Source of the DNA: Saccharothrix australiensis
GTDB lineage: Bacteria > Actinomycetota > Actinomycetes > Mycobacteriales > Pseudonocardiaceae
Direction: 5' to 3'
DNA: 64,000 nt
Assembly: GCF_003634935.1 (NCBI RefSeq)
Contig: NZ_RBXO01000001.1
Coordinates: 2,567,501 to 2,631,500, forward strand
Below, one piece after another: positions 41,401 through 49,764 of the stretch. Each line of letters opens with the position of its first letter. The first letter of the stretch is position 1. The notes below the pieces were generated by a model. That model was not told the origin of the DNA and ran no database searches. It was given only the letters and a program-made list of their open reading frames with translations. Position numbers and translations under genes: made by a program.

Positions 41401-44400
41401 CACACGCGCAACGACTTCGCGCCCACGGCGTGCAGCGCGATACCGCGCCACGACCGCACGCCCACCAGCGGGCGCAGCGCCGCGTCGAGCAGCAGCGGGT
41501 GCAGGTCGTACCCGGCGGGGTCGGCGGACTCGGGCAGCGCCACGTCCAGGAACAGGTCCCGGCCCCGCCGCCACGCCGAGGCCACGCCGGGCAGCTCGAC
41601 GGCGTCCGCGCCGGCCGGCGGCCAGGCGTCCAGGGTGAACTGCGGCGCGGGCGCGGACCCGGCCAGCACGCCGGACGCGTGCCGCACCCAGTCGCCGCCC
41701 TCGGCGCACGAGCTGACGGCGACCGCCCGCCGCCCGTCCGCGTCCGCCGCGCCGACGCTCACCTGCACCCGCACGCCACCCCGGTCGGGCACGGTCAGGG
41801 GCGAGGACTGCACCAGCTCGTCCACCGCCTCGGCGCCCACCTCGTCGGCCGCGCGCACCACCAGCTCGGCGAGCGCGGCGTCGGTCAGCGCCACCGCGCC
41901 ACCGACCCGGTGCCGGGCGAGCCACGGGTGGGTGTGCAGGGACAGCCGCCCGGTGAGCACCGCGCCCTGCCCGTCGGCGAAGGCGGTCGCGGTGGCCAGC
42001 AGCGGGTGGTCCGTTTTGGACAGTCCGGCGGCGGTGACGTCCGCGCCCGTCCCGGTGCTGTCCAACCAGTAGTGTTGTCGTTGGAAGGGGTAGGTGGGCA
42101 GGTCGACGGTGCGGGCGTCGACGCCGTGGAACACCTTCGCCCACTCCACCGGCACACCGGTGGTGAATGCCGTGCCCAGTCCGGCGAGCAGCGCCTGTGT
42201 CTGGGGTTTGTCCCGGTGCTGCAACGCGGTGAACACCACGTCGTCGAGCACGTCGGAGGCCAACGTGGTCAGCACCGCGTCCGGCCCGACCTCCACGAAC
42301 GTGGTCACACCCGCCGCACGCAGGGTCGTGAGGTGGTCGGCGAACCGCACCGGTCGACGCACGTGCCGCACCCAGTACTCCGCCGAACACACCTCCTGCA
42401 CCGGAGCCGCCATCGGGATCACCGGCTCGGCGAAGGCGATCCCGCCCAACACCTCGGCGAACCCGGCCAGCATCGGGTCCATCAACGGCGAGTGGAACGC
42501 ATGACTGACCGACAACCGACTCGTCTTACGACCCCGCCCCGAGAACACCGCCGCCACCCGCTCGACCACGCCCTCCACACCCGAGACCACCACCGAGGTC
42601 GGCCCGTTCACCGCCGCGATCCCCGCCCGCGACTCCTCACCGGCCAACACGTCGAGCACCTCGGCCTCGGTGGCCTGCACAGCGACCATCGCCCCACCAG
42701 CAGGCAACTCCTGCATCAACCGACCCCGCGCCGCCACCAACCGACACGCATCCGCCAGCGAGAACACCCCCGCCACATGCGCGGCGGCCACCTCACCGAT
42801 CGAATGCCCCGTCACCACATCCGCAACCACACCCCACGACGACACCAGACGGAACAACGCCACCTCAAAGGCGAACAACGCCGGCTGCGTCCACCCCGTC
42901 TCATCAAGATCAGCCACACCATCGAAAACGACATCCCTCAACGACCCCGGAAGCAGACCCTCGAACCCGGCACACACCTCGTCGAACGCCGAGGCGAACA
43001 CCGGAAACACTTCATAGAGTTCCCGACCCATACCAGGCCGCTGCGCACCCTGACCCGTGAACAGAAAACCCACCCGACCCGCACCCGCCACACCGGCACC
43101 CGCACCAGCAGCCACCCCACGCAACCCGGACACCAACCCGTCCCGATCACCCGCCACCACCACCGCACGATGCTCGAACACCGACCGCGACGCCAACGTC
43201 CGACCCACGTCGGCGACCCGCAGCGCCGGGTCGTCCAGCGCCGCCGCCACCCGCTCCGCCTGCGCCGCAAGCGCTTCCGCGGTCCGGGCGGACAGCGCGA
43301 CCGGAACGGCGGGCAGGACGCGCGCCTCCGCCGGCTCGCCGTCGACCGCGACCGGTGGCGCCTCCTCCAGCACCACGTGCGCGTTCGTCCCGCTGACGCC
43401 GAACGACGACACGGCGGCCCGGCGCGGCCGGTCACCGGCGGGCCACGGGCGCGCCTCGGTCAGCAGCCGCACCGAGCCCGACGACCAGTCCACGGCGGGC
43501 GTCGGCTCGTCCACGTGCAGGGTCTTCGGCATCACGCCGTGCCGCATCGCCAGCACCATCTTGATCACACCGCCGACACCGGCGGCGGCCTGCGCGTGCC
43601 CGATGTTCGACTTCAGCGAACCCAGCCACAGCGGCGTGCCGTCGACACGTGCCCGGCCGTAGGTGGCCAGCAGCGCCTCCGCCTCGATCGGGTCGCCAAG
43701 TCGCGTGCCCGTGCCGTGCGCCTCGACCAGGTCGATCTCACCGGGGGAGAGGCGCGCGTCGGCCAGCGCCCGCCGGATCACCCGCTGCTGCGACAACCCG
43801 TTCGGCGCGGTCAACCCGTTCGACGCCCCGTCGGAGTTCACCGCCGAACCCCGCACCACGCCGAGGATGCGGCGGCCGTTGCGCACGGCGTCCGGCAACC
43901 GCTCCAGCACCAGCACGCCGACGCCCTCGGCCCACCCGGTCCCGTCCGCCGCCGCGGCGAACGCCTTGCACCGGCCGTCGGGGGAAAGCCCGCGCTGCCG
44001 CGAGAACTCCACGAACCCGTACGGGATGGGCATGACCATCGCGCCGCCCGCCAGCGCCAGCGAGCACTCGCCGCCGCGCAGCGCCCGCACCGCCTTGTGC
44101 AGCGACACCAGCGACGACGAGCACGCCGTGTCCATGCTGACCGACGGGCCCTCCAGGCCGAGCACGTAGGAGATGCGGCCGGACGCGACGCTGGTGAGCA
44201 TCCCCGTCATCGAGTAGCCCTCGGTGCCGGTGGAGATGTTGTCGATGACCGAGGCGTACCCGGTGTACATCACGCCGACGTACACGCCGGTGTCGGTGCC
44301 GCGCAGCGCGTGCGGGTCGATGTGGGCGCGCTCGACGGCCTCCCACGTCGTCTCCAGCAGCAGCCGCTGCTGCGGGTCCATCGCCAGCGCCTCGCGCGGC

Positions 44401-44738
44401 GAGATCCCGAAGAACCCGGCGTCGAACCCCTTCACGTCGTCGAGGAACCCGCCCTCCTTCGCCGAGAACTTGCCCGGCGCGTCCGGGTCGGGGTCGTACA
44501 TGCCCTCGACGTCCCAGCCGCGGTCGGTCGGGAAGTCGCCGATCGCGTCCACCCCGCCGGCCACGAGCCGCCACAGGTCCTCGGGGGTGTCGACGCCGCC
44601 GGGGTAGCGGCACGCCATGCCCAGGATCGCGATGGGCTCGTGCCGGTCGGCCTCCAGCTCGGCCACCCGGTCCTGCGCCTTGCGCAGCTGGGTGGTGACC
44701 CGCTTGAGGTAGTCGAGGGTCTTCTGCTGCCTGTCCAT
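38475..44738 (-). CDS. type I PKS C: KS-AT-DH*-KR-ACP with terminal thioester reductase
   Basis: This 2,087-residue protein starts with a docking coil ([20 protein letters not shown]). KS ~33-455 keeps its Cys ([10 protein letters not shown]). The AT ~560-893 is malonyl-type (GHSIG, HAFH). The DH looks inactive: His943 is present, but the motif reads [10 protein letters not shown] with Thr for Pro, and the second motif is DAALR with Arg1089 for His/Gln. KR ~1330-1510 is intact (GGTGALG, IDD, GQANY). ACP ~1600-1690 reads GFDSL. Residues ~1722-2087 are a thioester reductase ([34 protein letters not shown]), which releases the chain by NAD(P)H reduction, normally as an aldehyde. This is the end of the assembly line. 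It follows the PucR-like regulator by 36 bp on the same strand, so the two probably share a transcript. Confidence 0.93.
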   Translation of the reverse strand: MDRQQKTLDYLKRVTTQLRKAQDRVAELEADRHEPIAILGMACRYPGGVDTPEDLWRLVAGGVDAIGDFPTDRGWDVEGMYDPDPDAPGKFSAKEGGFLDDVKGFDAGFFGISPREALAMDPQQRLLLETTWEAVERAHIDPHALRGTDTGVYVGVMYTGYASVIDNISTGTEGYSMTGMLTSVASGRISYVLGLEGPSVSMDTACSSSLVSLHKAVRALRGGECSLALAGGAMVMPIPYGFVEFSRQRGLSPDGRCKAFAAAADGTGWAEGVGVLVLERLPDAVRNGRRILGVVRGSAVNSDGASNGLTAPNGLSQQRVIRRALADARLSPGEIDLVEAHGTGTRLGDPIEAEALLATYGRARVDGTPLWLGSLKSNIGHAQAAAGVGGVIKMVLAMRHGVMPKTLHVDEPTPAVDWSSGSVRLLTEARPWPAGDRPRRAAVSSFGVSGTNAHVVLEEAPPVAVDGEPAEARVLPAVPVALSARTAEALAAQAERVAAALDDPALRVADVGRTLASRSVFEHRAVVVAGDRDGLVSGLRGVAAGAGAGVAGAGRVGFLFTGQGAQRPGMGRELYEVFPVFASAFDEVCAGFEGLLPGSLRDVVFDGVADLDETGWTQPALFAFEVALFRLVSSWGVVADVVTGHSIGEVAAAHVAGVFSLADACRLVAARGRLMQELPAGGAMVAVQATEAEVLDVLAGEESRAGIAAVNGPTSVVVSGVEGVVERVAAVFSGRGRKTSRLSVSHAFHSPLMDPMLAGFAEVLGGIAFAEPVIPMAAPVQEVCSAEYWVRHVRRPVRFADHLTTLRAAGVTTFVEVGPDAVLTTLASDVLDDVVFTALQHRDKPQTQALLAGLGTAFTTGVPVEWAKVFHGVDARTVDLPTYPFQRQHYWLDSTGTGADVTAAGLSKTDHPLLATATAFADGQGAVLTGRLSLHTHPWLARHRVGGAVALTDAALAELVVRAADEVGAEAVDELVQSSPLTVPDRGGVRVQVSVGAADADGRRAVAVSSCAEGGDWVRHASGVLAGSAPAPQFTLDAWPPAGADAVELPGVASAWRRGRDLFLDVALPESADPAGYDLHPLLLDAALRPLVGVRSWRGIALHAVGAKSLRVWLEDRGAGAYRLRAADETGAPVLEVRELRPTAPARDTGSLFHLAWTPVALPDPADVRPGRWASLGGPDPRWATAAPVVVDRVAHAAEVDLLIAAADGGPVPADLAAAVRQRSERVLALVQEWLAEDRPATSRLVVVTRRAVAVGPDEEPDLALAPVWGLVRSAQAEHPGRVVLLDVDETGATTAALPAALVSGHDQVALRSGRAFVPRLARVRATGRVPALDPGGTVLVTGGTGALGALVSRHLVTAHGVRNLLLAGRRGLAAEGARELRDELLELGAHVDVVACDIGDRVAVARLLASIPAGRPLTGVVHTAGVIDDGIVTSLTPDRLASVLRPKVDAALHLHELTGDADLAVFALFSSVAGIVGSPGQANYAAANQFLDALAQHRRARGLPASALAWAPWATDGGMASRLGEADWHRAEQAGLRPITPDEGLALFDAALAAEHAATVPMHLDVARLARQPGPVPTTLRGLVRKPARRVVDAATADRGALTDRLAGLDAEEQREVLLECVRADMAAVLGHSGTAGITAATPFGDLGFDSLTAVELRNRLAERTGLRLPPTLVFDHDDAGSLIEHLRRALGAAEATATTVDFAAEVVLADDIVPAGEVVAVTADPAHVFLTGATGFVGAFLLRDLLRSTDATVHCLVRAEDAATGLERLRERLAWYRIEVDTDRVRVVPGDLSLPRFGLAEEAYDALARQVDAVYHVGATVNWLHPYTALKAANVGGTEEALRLAARHRTVPLHYVSSTGVFAKAGAGALTPDDPTGPPEELTNGYRQSKWVAEQVIGVARERGLPVSVYRADVISGDRHSGACQAQDFVWLSLRGCLQARAVPVGADALFPMVAVDYVSGAVSALSRLGSGGTYHLFNPVAVGFAEMVGHLRAAGYPLAEVSWEEFTATVGADRENALFPMLDIFRGYMTRGAALYMRMDVSATEAALAGTGITCPVVDADLFGTYARFFADAGYFPSPQPVAG
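42066..43201 (-). repeat. inverted repeat arm 2: malonyl-AT cassette of PKS C (1,136 bp)
   Basis: Read on the minus strand, this matches 34621-35756 base for base over long stretches, without indels. The arms are separated by 6,309 bp and lie in opposite orientation within divergently coded PKS genes. The segment keeps full AT function (GHSIG, HAFH). Confidence 0.88.
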
Positions 44739-44774
44739 CGAACCGGTCTCCCTAGTCGTGGGTCAGTCCGTGCC

Positions 44775-46169
44775 CTACGCCCGGCGGGGCGCCGGCAGCA
44801 CCGCGTCGTCCGACGTGGTCCCGCGGCGCTCCGAGAGCAGCACGGGCCCCAACTGGTCGGCCAGGTGCAGCGCGAGGTGCAGCCGCAGCCGGTCTTCCCG
44901 CAGCGAGCGGCCGAGCAGCTGTTCGGCCTTCTTCGCCCGGTACACCACGGTGTTCTTGGCGATGTGCATCAGCTCGGCGGTCGCGGCGACGCTGCGCTCG
45001 TTGTCCAGCAGGCACCGCACGGTCTCGCGGACGGCCACCATCGACTTGTCGCACGACGCGAGCGGTCCCAGCTCGCGGCGGACGAACTCGGCCGCGCCGG
45101 CGACCTCGCCGCCGAGCAGGATCGCGAGTTCCATCTCCCCGTAGTCGTACAGCCGGTCCGGCTTGGGCTCGGCCACCCGGCCCACCCGTTCCGCCGTGAT
45201 GGCCTGGGCGTGCGAGCGCTGGAACCCGGCGACGCCGTCACCGGGCAGGCCCGACGCGACGTGCACGCCCGCCGGGAACGCGGGCAGGTCGGCGACCTTG
45301 CGCAGCGCGACGGGCCGGCTGCTGGCCCGGCCGCCCCACGCCCACAGCCGGCCGGAGCCCGCGGGCAGCAGCAGCGTCGAGGAGCAGCCGAGCCGGTCGA
45401 GCACGCGCAGGGCGGTCGCCTCCAGCTCGCGCCCGCCGTCCGGGGTCAGCTCGTCCTGCCACAGCACGAGCGCCACGTGGTGCAGCGTCAGCTCGTACCC
45501 GAGGCGGCGCATGGCCTTGGCCGGGTCGACCGGCTCGCCCTTGAGGATGGCGTTGACCAGCGTGGCGCGCTCGCCCGCCGACCCGGCGAACCAGCGGCTG
45601 CGCTCGGCGGCGAACGCCTCGGTGACCGTCGCGGCGAGGGTCTCCATCCCCGCGAACAGCTCGGTCGACACCAGCCGCATGGCGGTCGCCTGCCCCGGCG
45701 CGGGCAGCATCGTCTCCACGAACCGGAACAGCGCCTGGCTGAAATGCGCGTGCGCCTTCCGCAGGCAGGCCAGCGCCTGATCCACGGAAATATCGTCCGG
45801 AATGCGTTCCCGAATCGCCTTGGTCAATTCCGCGGACAACAGGTCGGGGATGGCGCGCACCCCGGTCAGGCGCAGCACCACCCAGAGCGCGACGGCTTCC
45901 GTGAAGCCGACTTCGCTCTGCGGCAGGCGTTCCCGGTTGATGAAGGGCTCGTCCGCGAGTTCGGTCAGCAGCAGCTGGCTGTTCTCCACCGCCCAGCCCG
46001 CCGCGCCCGCGCCCGCCCTGGCGACGACCTCGTCCACCAGCCGTTCACTGGTCGAGGCCAGCGAGAGAGCGGTGTCGTCGAGCGGGCGCAGGAGCCGCAG
46101 GATCTCCCACGTGGGATCGGTGATCCGACCGACTGCTAAGTGTGACAGCTCGCTTGCGGTGAGTGACAC
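44775..46169 (-). CDS. PucR-family helix-turn-helix regulator containing a TTA codon
   Basis: This 464-residue protein ends in a PucR-type HTH: VRCLLDNERSVAATAELMHI, then AKNTVVYRAKKAEQLLG. The middle region (~150-350) is the GGDEF-like or ligand-sensing part usual for the family. I start it at GTG 46169, eight bases after GGGGGA, rather than the TTG at 46199. Codon 11 (46139-46137) is TTA, rare in such genomes and typical of genes whose translation awaits the bldA tRNA. It lies directly upstream of PKS C on the same strand and diverges from the discrete AT, a good position for a pathway-specific regulator of both. Confidence 0.85.
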   Translation of the reverse strand: MSLTASELSHLAVGRITDPTWEILRLLRPLDDTALSLASTSERLVDEVVARAGAGAAGWAVENSQLLLTELADEPFINRERLPQSEVGFTEAVALWVVLRLTGVRAIPDLLSAELTKAIRERIPDDISVDQALACLRKAHAHFSQALFRFVETMLPAPGQATAMRLVSTELFAGMETLAATVTEAFAAERSRWFAGSAGERATLVNAILKGEPVDPAKAMRRLGYELTLHHVALVLWQDELTPDGGRELEATALRVLDRLGCSSTLLLPAGSGRLWAWGGRASSRPVALRKVADLPAFPAGVHVASGLPGDGVAGFQRSHAQAITAERVGRVAEPKPDRLYDYGEMELAILLGGEVAGAAEFVRRELGPLASCDKSMVAVRETVRCLLDNERSVAATAELMHIAKNTVVYRAKKAEQLLGRSLREDRLRLHLALHLADQLGPVLLSERRGTTSDDAVLPAPRRA

Positions 46170-46353
46170 TCCGCTTTCCCCCAAGAATTGTGTCGGCAAC
46201 TTTTCCGGGAACGTACGACATCGCCCCCGAAGCGCCGGTAATCGATCGGTAACCGCGTCGGCGGCTATTGGTTACCGCACGGTGGGCGGAGCACTTCGGA
46301 GACGACCGTATTGTTTACCGGTCATCGATCGAATTGCCACCCTGGGAGGCCCT
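46170..46353. promoter_or_regulatory. divergent promoter region between PucR regulator and discrete AT, with operator-like repeats
   Basis: Two CGGTAA hexamers start at 46236 and 46247, an 11-bp direct spacing like SARP-binding heptamer repeats. The second forms part of CGGTAACC (46247-46254), which has an inverted partner GGTTACCG at 46270-46277, giving two near-palindromes centred 22 bp apart (two helical turns). ATCGATCG occurs at 46241-46248 and again at 46324-46331. The region is locally less GC-rich. Both flanking genes are likely controlled here, possibly by the SARP and by the PucR protein itself. Confidence 0.5.
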
Positions 46354-47652
46354 GTGATTCAGCAGACCGCGGAGGTCCGGAACGCGACGACGGTGCCGTG
46401 GGTGCTGTCCGGTCGCAGCGAGGCCGGGCTGCGGGCGCAGGCCGCCCGGCTGCTCACCCACGCCGAGGGCGCGACGGCGCCGGACGTCCACGCCGTCGGC
46501 CGCTCGCTGGTGCGCACCGGGGTGGCGTTCGAGCACCGCGCCGTCGTCCTCGGCCGCGACGTGGGCGAGCTGGTGGCCGGCGCGCGTGCGGTCGCGGAGG
46601 GCTCACCCGCGCCCAACGTCGTCTCGGGCCGGGTCGACGGCACGCGGCCGGGCGTGGTGTTCGTGTTCCCCGGCCAGGGCACGCAGTGGGCGGGGATGGC
46701 GGTCGGGCTGCTGGCCGACGCGCCGGTGTTCGCCGCTTCGGTCGACGCGTGCGCGGAAGCCCTCGCGCCGCACCTGGACTGGTCGTTGCACGACGTGCTG
46801 CGGGGCGCGCCGGACGCGCCGCCGCTGGACCGGGTGGACGTGGTGCAGCCCGTGCTGTTCACCGTGATGGTGTCGCTGGCCGAGCTGTGGCGGTCCTTCG
46901 GCGTCACGCCCGCCGCCGTGGTCGGCCACTCGCAGGGCGAGATCGCCGCCGCGAAGGTCGCGGGCGCGCTGTCCCTGGAGGACGCCGCGCGGCTCGTGGC
47001 GCTGCGCAGCCAGGCGCTGACCGCGATCCGCGGGCGGGGCGACATGGTGACCGTGCTCGCGCGCCGGGACCGGGTGCTGGAGCTGCTGGAGCCGTTCGGC
47101 GACCGGCTCGCGGTGGCCGCCGTCAACGGGCCCGCGACCGTCACGGTGTCCGGCGACGTCGAGGCCATGTCCGAGTTCAACGCGGTGCTGCGGGCCGGGA
47201 AGCTGCTGCGCTGGCGCGTGCCGGGCGTCGACTTCGCCGCCCACTCGCCGCACGTGGCCGACCTGCGCGAGGCGCTGCTCGAACTGGCCGCCGGGATCAC
47301 GCCGCGGGCGAGCGAGGTGCCGTTCTACTCGACCGTGACCGGCGCGCCGACGCCGACGACCGACCTGGACGCCGGGTACTGGTACCGCAACCTGCGCCAG
47401 ACCGTCCGCTACGACGAGGCGACCCGCGCGCTGCTCGCCGACGGGCACGCGGTGTTCCTGGAGTGCAGCGCCCAGCCCGTGCTCACGGTCGGGATGCAGG
47501 ACACCGCCGAGGAGGCCGGCCGGTCCGCGGCCTTCCTGGCGACCCTGCGCAACGGCGACGGCGGGCTCGGCCGGTTCCTGACCGCGGCCGCCGAGGTCCA
47601 CGTCACCGGCGCGGGCGTGGACTGGTCGGCGGTGTTCCCGACTACTCGCTGA
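46354..47652 (+). CDS. discrete (trans-acting) polyketide acyltransferase
   Basis: This 432-residue stand-alone AT carries a KS-AT linker at its N-terminus (VPWVLSGRSEAGLRAQAARL), the core FVFPGQGTQWAGMAV, the nucleophile Ser193 in VVGHSQGEI, and FAAH at residues 294-297 where malonyl ATs have HAFH and methylmalonyl ATs YASH. It ends at VDWSAVFPTTR, just where a modular protein would continue into the post-AT linker. It looks cut out of a cis-AT module and is closer in style to methylmalonyl-type ATs than to the discrete malonyl ATs of trans-AT systems. Module A3 lacks an AT, and none of the integrated ATs is obviously set aside for methoxymalonyl-ACP, so it probably loads that unit on A3. 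GTG 46354 follows GGGAGG. Confidence 0.88.
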   Translation: MIQQTAEVRNATTVPWVLSGRSEAGLRAQAARLLTHAEGATAPDVHAVGRSLVRTGVAFEHRAVVLGRDVGELVAGARAVAEGSPAPNVVSGRVDGTRPGVVFVFPGQGTQWAGMAVGLLADAPVFAASVDACAEALAPHLDWSLHDVLRGAPDAPPLDRVDVVQPVLFTVMVSLAELWRSFGVTPAAVVGHSQGEIAAAKVAGALSLEDAARLVALRSQALTAIRGRGDMVTVLARRDRVLELLEPFGDRLAVAAVNGPATVTVSGDVEAMSEFNAVLRAGKLLRWRVPGVDFAAHSPHVADLREALLELAAGITPRASEVPFYSTVTGAPTPTTDLDAGYWYRNLRQTVRYDEATRALLADGHAVFLECSAQPVLTVGMQDTAEEAGRSAAFLATLRNGDGGLGRFLTAAAEVHVTGAGVDWSAVFPTTR

Positions 47653-48199
47653 GCCCGAGCTTCCGCAGCTTGGGCACGATCACGACCCGGCAGTAAGGAG
47701 TGGCGCGATTGCGGTTGTAGTAGTCCTGGTGTTCCTCTTCGGCCGCGTAGAACACCTCGAAGGGGCGCAGCGAGGTCACCAGTTTCCGGTCCATGCGCGC
47801 CTGTAGCTTGTCCATGTACTCGGACATCTGCAAGCGCTGTTCCGCCGACGTGTAGAAGAGCGTGGAATGGTAGAGGTCGCCGATGTTCGCGCCGTCCCGG
47901 TTGGGCGTCGTCGGGTCGTGGCTGGCGAAGAACAGCTCCATCATGTCGTCGAACGTGATCTCCGACGGCCGGTAGGTCACCTGCACGGCTTCCACGAAGT
48001 TCTGCGGGTTGAGGCCGCGCCGGTAGTCGTCCTCGCTGGGCGCGGGGCCGTGGTCGCCGGCGAACCCGGTCACGCTGGACACGACGCCGGGGGTGCGCCT
48101 GGCCGCGGCGTCCAGGCACCAGAAACACCCCGCGCCGAGCGTGAGCGTCTCCAGTTCTCCGGCGGGAGTGGAATTGTTGACTGCTGAGGTGTCGGACAC
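47642..48199 (-). CDS. msrA: peptide methionine sulfoxide reductase MsrA
   Basis: This 185-residue protein has the MsrA active site LGAGCFWCLDA, followed by VVSSVTGFAGD, the conserved FFASHDPTTPNRDGANIGD core and a C-terminal EEEHQDYY. It reduces S-methionine sulfoxide in proteins in the cytoplasm. GTG 48199 follows GGGGAGAG at six bases; upstream in-frame starts lack a site. Its stop overlaps the convergent AT gene by 11 bp. It is probably a housekeeping gene marking the right edge of the cluster. Confidence 0.93.
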   Translation of the reverse strand: MSDTSAVNNSTPAGELETLTLGAGCFWCLDAAARRTPGVVSSVTGFAGDHGPAPSEDDYRRGLNPQNFVEAVQVTYRPSEITFDDMMELFFASHDPTTPNRDGANIGDLYHSTLFYTSAEQRLQMSEYMDKLQARMDRKLVTSLRPFEVFYAAEEEHQDYYNRNRATPYCRVVIVPKLRKLGLSE

Positions 48200-48587
48200 C
48201 GCTCTCTCCCCGAAAGTCCATCGGTCGACATGAGCGATTCCCAGCCTAGCACGCATTGTAGGAGGTGGTGATCGGCGCGGAAGGCCCTGACAGGTCATTT
48301 CCGAGTCGGCCTGGAATAGCTTGGAAGTGCAAATTGCAGAACACGGGTGGTCGCGGGCCCGCCGGCCGGGACCGCGATCGGGTGCTGCCCGGAAATGGTC
48401 GGCGGAATGCATTTCCCGACATCCCGCGGCCGAATCGCCCGGTCCGGCGGCGCGTCGACGGCGGACGGGCGCGGGTGCGCGGGGGCATGGGATCGCCGGA
48501 TCTTCACGCGATCGGCCCAACGGGTGCGGTGGTTTGGCGCGACCCGCGCCGGGCACCCGTCCGGACGACTCGGAGGGAGGCGGTCCC
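48200..48587. promoter_or_regulatory. 388-bp intergenic region upstream of msrA and the 50-aa gene
   Basis: No gene is convincing here. On the minus strand TACAAT (48260-48255) is a plausible -10 box for msrA, 56 bp from its start. A small AT-rich pocket holds the near-palindrome TGCAAATTGCA at 48328-48338, a possible operator. GGAGGGAGG lies before the small plus-strand gene. Confidence 0.3.
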
Positions 48588-48740
48588 ATGAGTGGTCCGA
48601 CGGGCGAGGCGCAGGACCCGGAGGAGTTCGCGGAGGACGTGGGTGTTGACCCGACGCCGCAGGAGGTCGACCGGTACCGGGAGCTGGCCGACGAGGTGCC
48701 GCCCTGGTCCGGTGCGGAGGACGAGGACGGCACGACCTGA
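48588..48740 (+). CDS. small acidic protein of unknown function
   Basis: A 50-residue ORF (MSGPTGEAQDPEEFAEDVGV at the start) is rich in Asp, Glu and Pro, with a core reading DPTPQEVDRYREL and an acidic tail. ATG 48588 is preceded by GGAGGGAGG, spaced somewhat far. Short acidic proteins with a DPTPQEV-like core are familiar to me from actinomycete genomes, but I cannot name a family or function. Third-position GC supports coding. Confidence 0.55.
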   Translation: MSGPTGEAQDPEEFAEDVGVDPTPQEVDRYRELADEVPPWSGAEDEDGTT

Positions 48741-48800
48741 CCCCGGCGCGCCGGGCGGCTGGTGCGCGGCGGCGGCCGTTCGGCGTGGTGCGCGGCCGGA

Positions 48801-49487
48801 TCAGCCCGGCTGGTCGCCCCCGTCGAGCCGGCAGGCGGACACGTCGTCGGCGACGACGGGCGGGCGGTCGCCCCACGCCGTGCGCAGCGCCTCGGCGAAC
48901 GCCTCCACCGACTGGGCGCCGGAGACGCCGTAACGGCCGTCGAGCACGAAGAACGGCACCCCGCTCGCCCCGATCCGGGCGGCCTCGCGCTCGTCGGCCC
49001 GCACGGCGTCGAGGTGGGCGTCGGGGTCGTCCAGGACGCGGCGCGTCTCGTCGGGGTCGAACCCCGCCCGGTCGGCGATCCCGGCCAGCGCCTTCGCCGT
49101 GAACAGGGACGCGGCCTCGGCGAAGTGCGCGGTGAACAGCGCCGTCAGCAGGCGGTGCCGCGGCTCGCCCGCCTCGGTGGCGTGCAGCAGGCGGTGGGCG
49201 TCCAGGGTGCTGCCGACCTCGCGGTCGGTGCGGTAGCCGAGGCCCTCGGCGCGGGCGAGTTCGGCGACCTGGTCGTCCATGCCCGCGCCGCGCGGGCCGA
49301 ACTTGTCGGTGAGCATCCGCTGCACCGGCTCGGTGCGACCGGGCGCGCGGGAGGGGTCCAGTTCGAACGAGCGGTGGACCACCCGGACGCGGTCGCGGTG
49401 CTCGAAGCCCGCCAGCGCCCGGTCGAACCGGGTGGTGCCGATGTAGCACCAGGGGCAGACGAGGTCGCTCCAGATGTCGACGCGCAT
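48801..49487 (-). CDS. DsbA-family (FrnE-like) thioredoxin-fold oxidoreductase
   Basis: This 228-residue cytosolic protein has a thioredoxin-fold CPWC active site close to the N-terminus (IWSDLVCPWCYIG), the FELDPS segment, a helical insertion and the cis-Pro region GASGVPFFVLDGRYGVSGAQ. This is the FrnE/DsbA-like family, including polyketide isomerase-annotated members, with no signal peptide. It may act in disulfide handling or stress defence. It stands alone, divergent from the sugar ABC operon. A role in the PKS pathway is not indicated. Confidence 0.88.
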   Translation of the reverse strand: MRVDIWSDLVCPWCYIGTTRFDRALAGFEHRDRVRVVHRSFELDPSRAPGRTEPVQRMLTDKFGPRGAGMDDQVAELARAEGLGYRTDREVGSTLDAHRLLHATEAGEPRHRLLTALFTAHFAEAASLFTAKALAGIADRAGFDPDETRRVLDDPDAHLDAVRADEREAARIGASGVPFFVLDGRYGVSGAQSVEAFAEALRTAWGDRPPVVADDVSACRLDGGDQPG

Positions 49488-49538
49488 GGGTGTTCCTCGG
49501 GTGCGGGGGACGCGGCGGCCACCACCCTACGTGGCGGC

Positions 49539-49632
49539 GTGCCCGGTCGCCGTGCCGCGGGTGCGCGCGGCGGTGTGCTCGACTGTGGTGCCGTGCCTGG
49601 TCGCCGAACTGCGGGTGCGCTCGGCGGCGTGC
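49539..49632. repeat. 40-bp imperfect direct repeat upstream of the ABC importer operon
   Basis: Positions 49539-49578 and 49593-49632 match at about 34 of 40 positions (both contain GGTCGCCG and GCGGGTGCGC), with a 54-bp offset. The 277-bp gap between the DsbA-like gene and the binding-protein gene holds this repeat and nothing else I recognise. The offset is a multiple of three and one plus-strand frame is open through it, but that frame has no good start. Confidence 0.5.
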
Positions 49633-49764
49633 CCGCCCCGACCGTGGTCGCCCCCGCCGCTCCGGGCCGGAACCGGTCACCGCGCTACGCCGTCCGGGCG
49701 ACCCTGGTGTGGGTGGCGCCCCATTCGGGAACCGTGTCCGTGATGCTCGTGGGGGGAGGCGGTC

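Noticed and set aside
34621..43201. Inverted repeat considered as a composite transposon or IS pair
   Set aside because: Both arms are in-frame AT-coding sequence with no transposase, terminal inverted repeats or target duplication.
38760..46139. 2,459-residue open frame on the plus strand opposite PKS C and the PucR regulator
   Set aside because: Reverse-complement shadow; the minus strand has continuous PKS and PucR motifs.
48743..48754. Palindrome CCGGCGCGCCGG after the 50-aa gene, considered as a terminator
   Set aside because: It has no loop space and is the kind of perfect GC palindrome expected often at this base composition.
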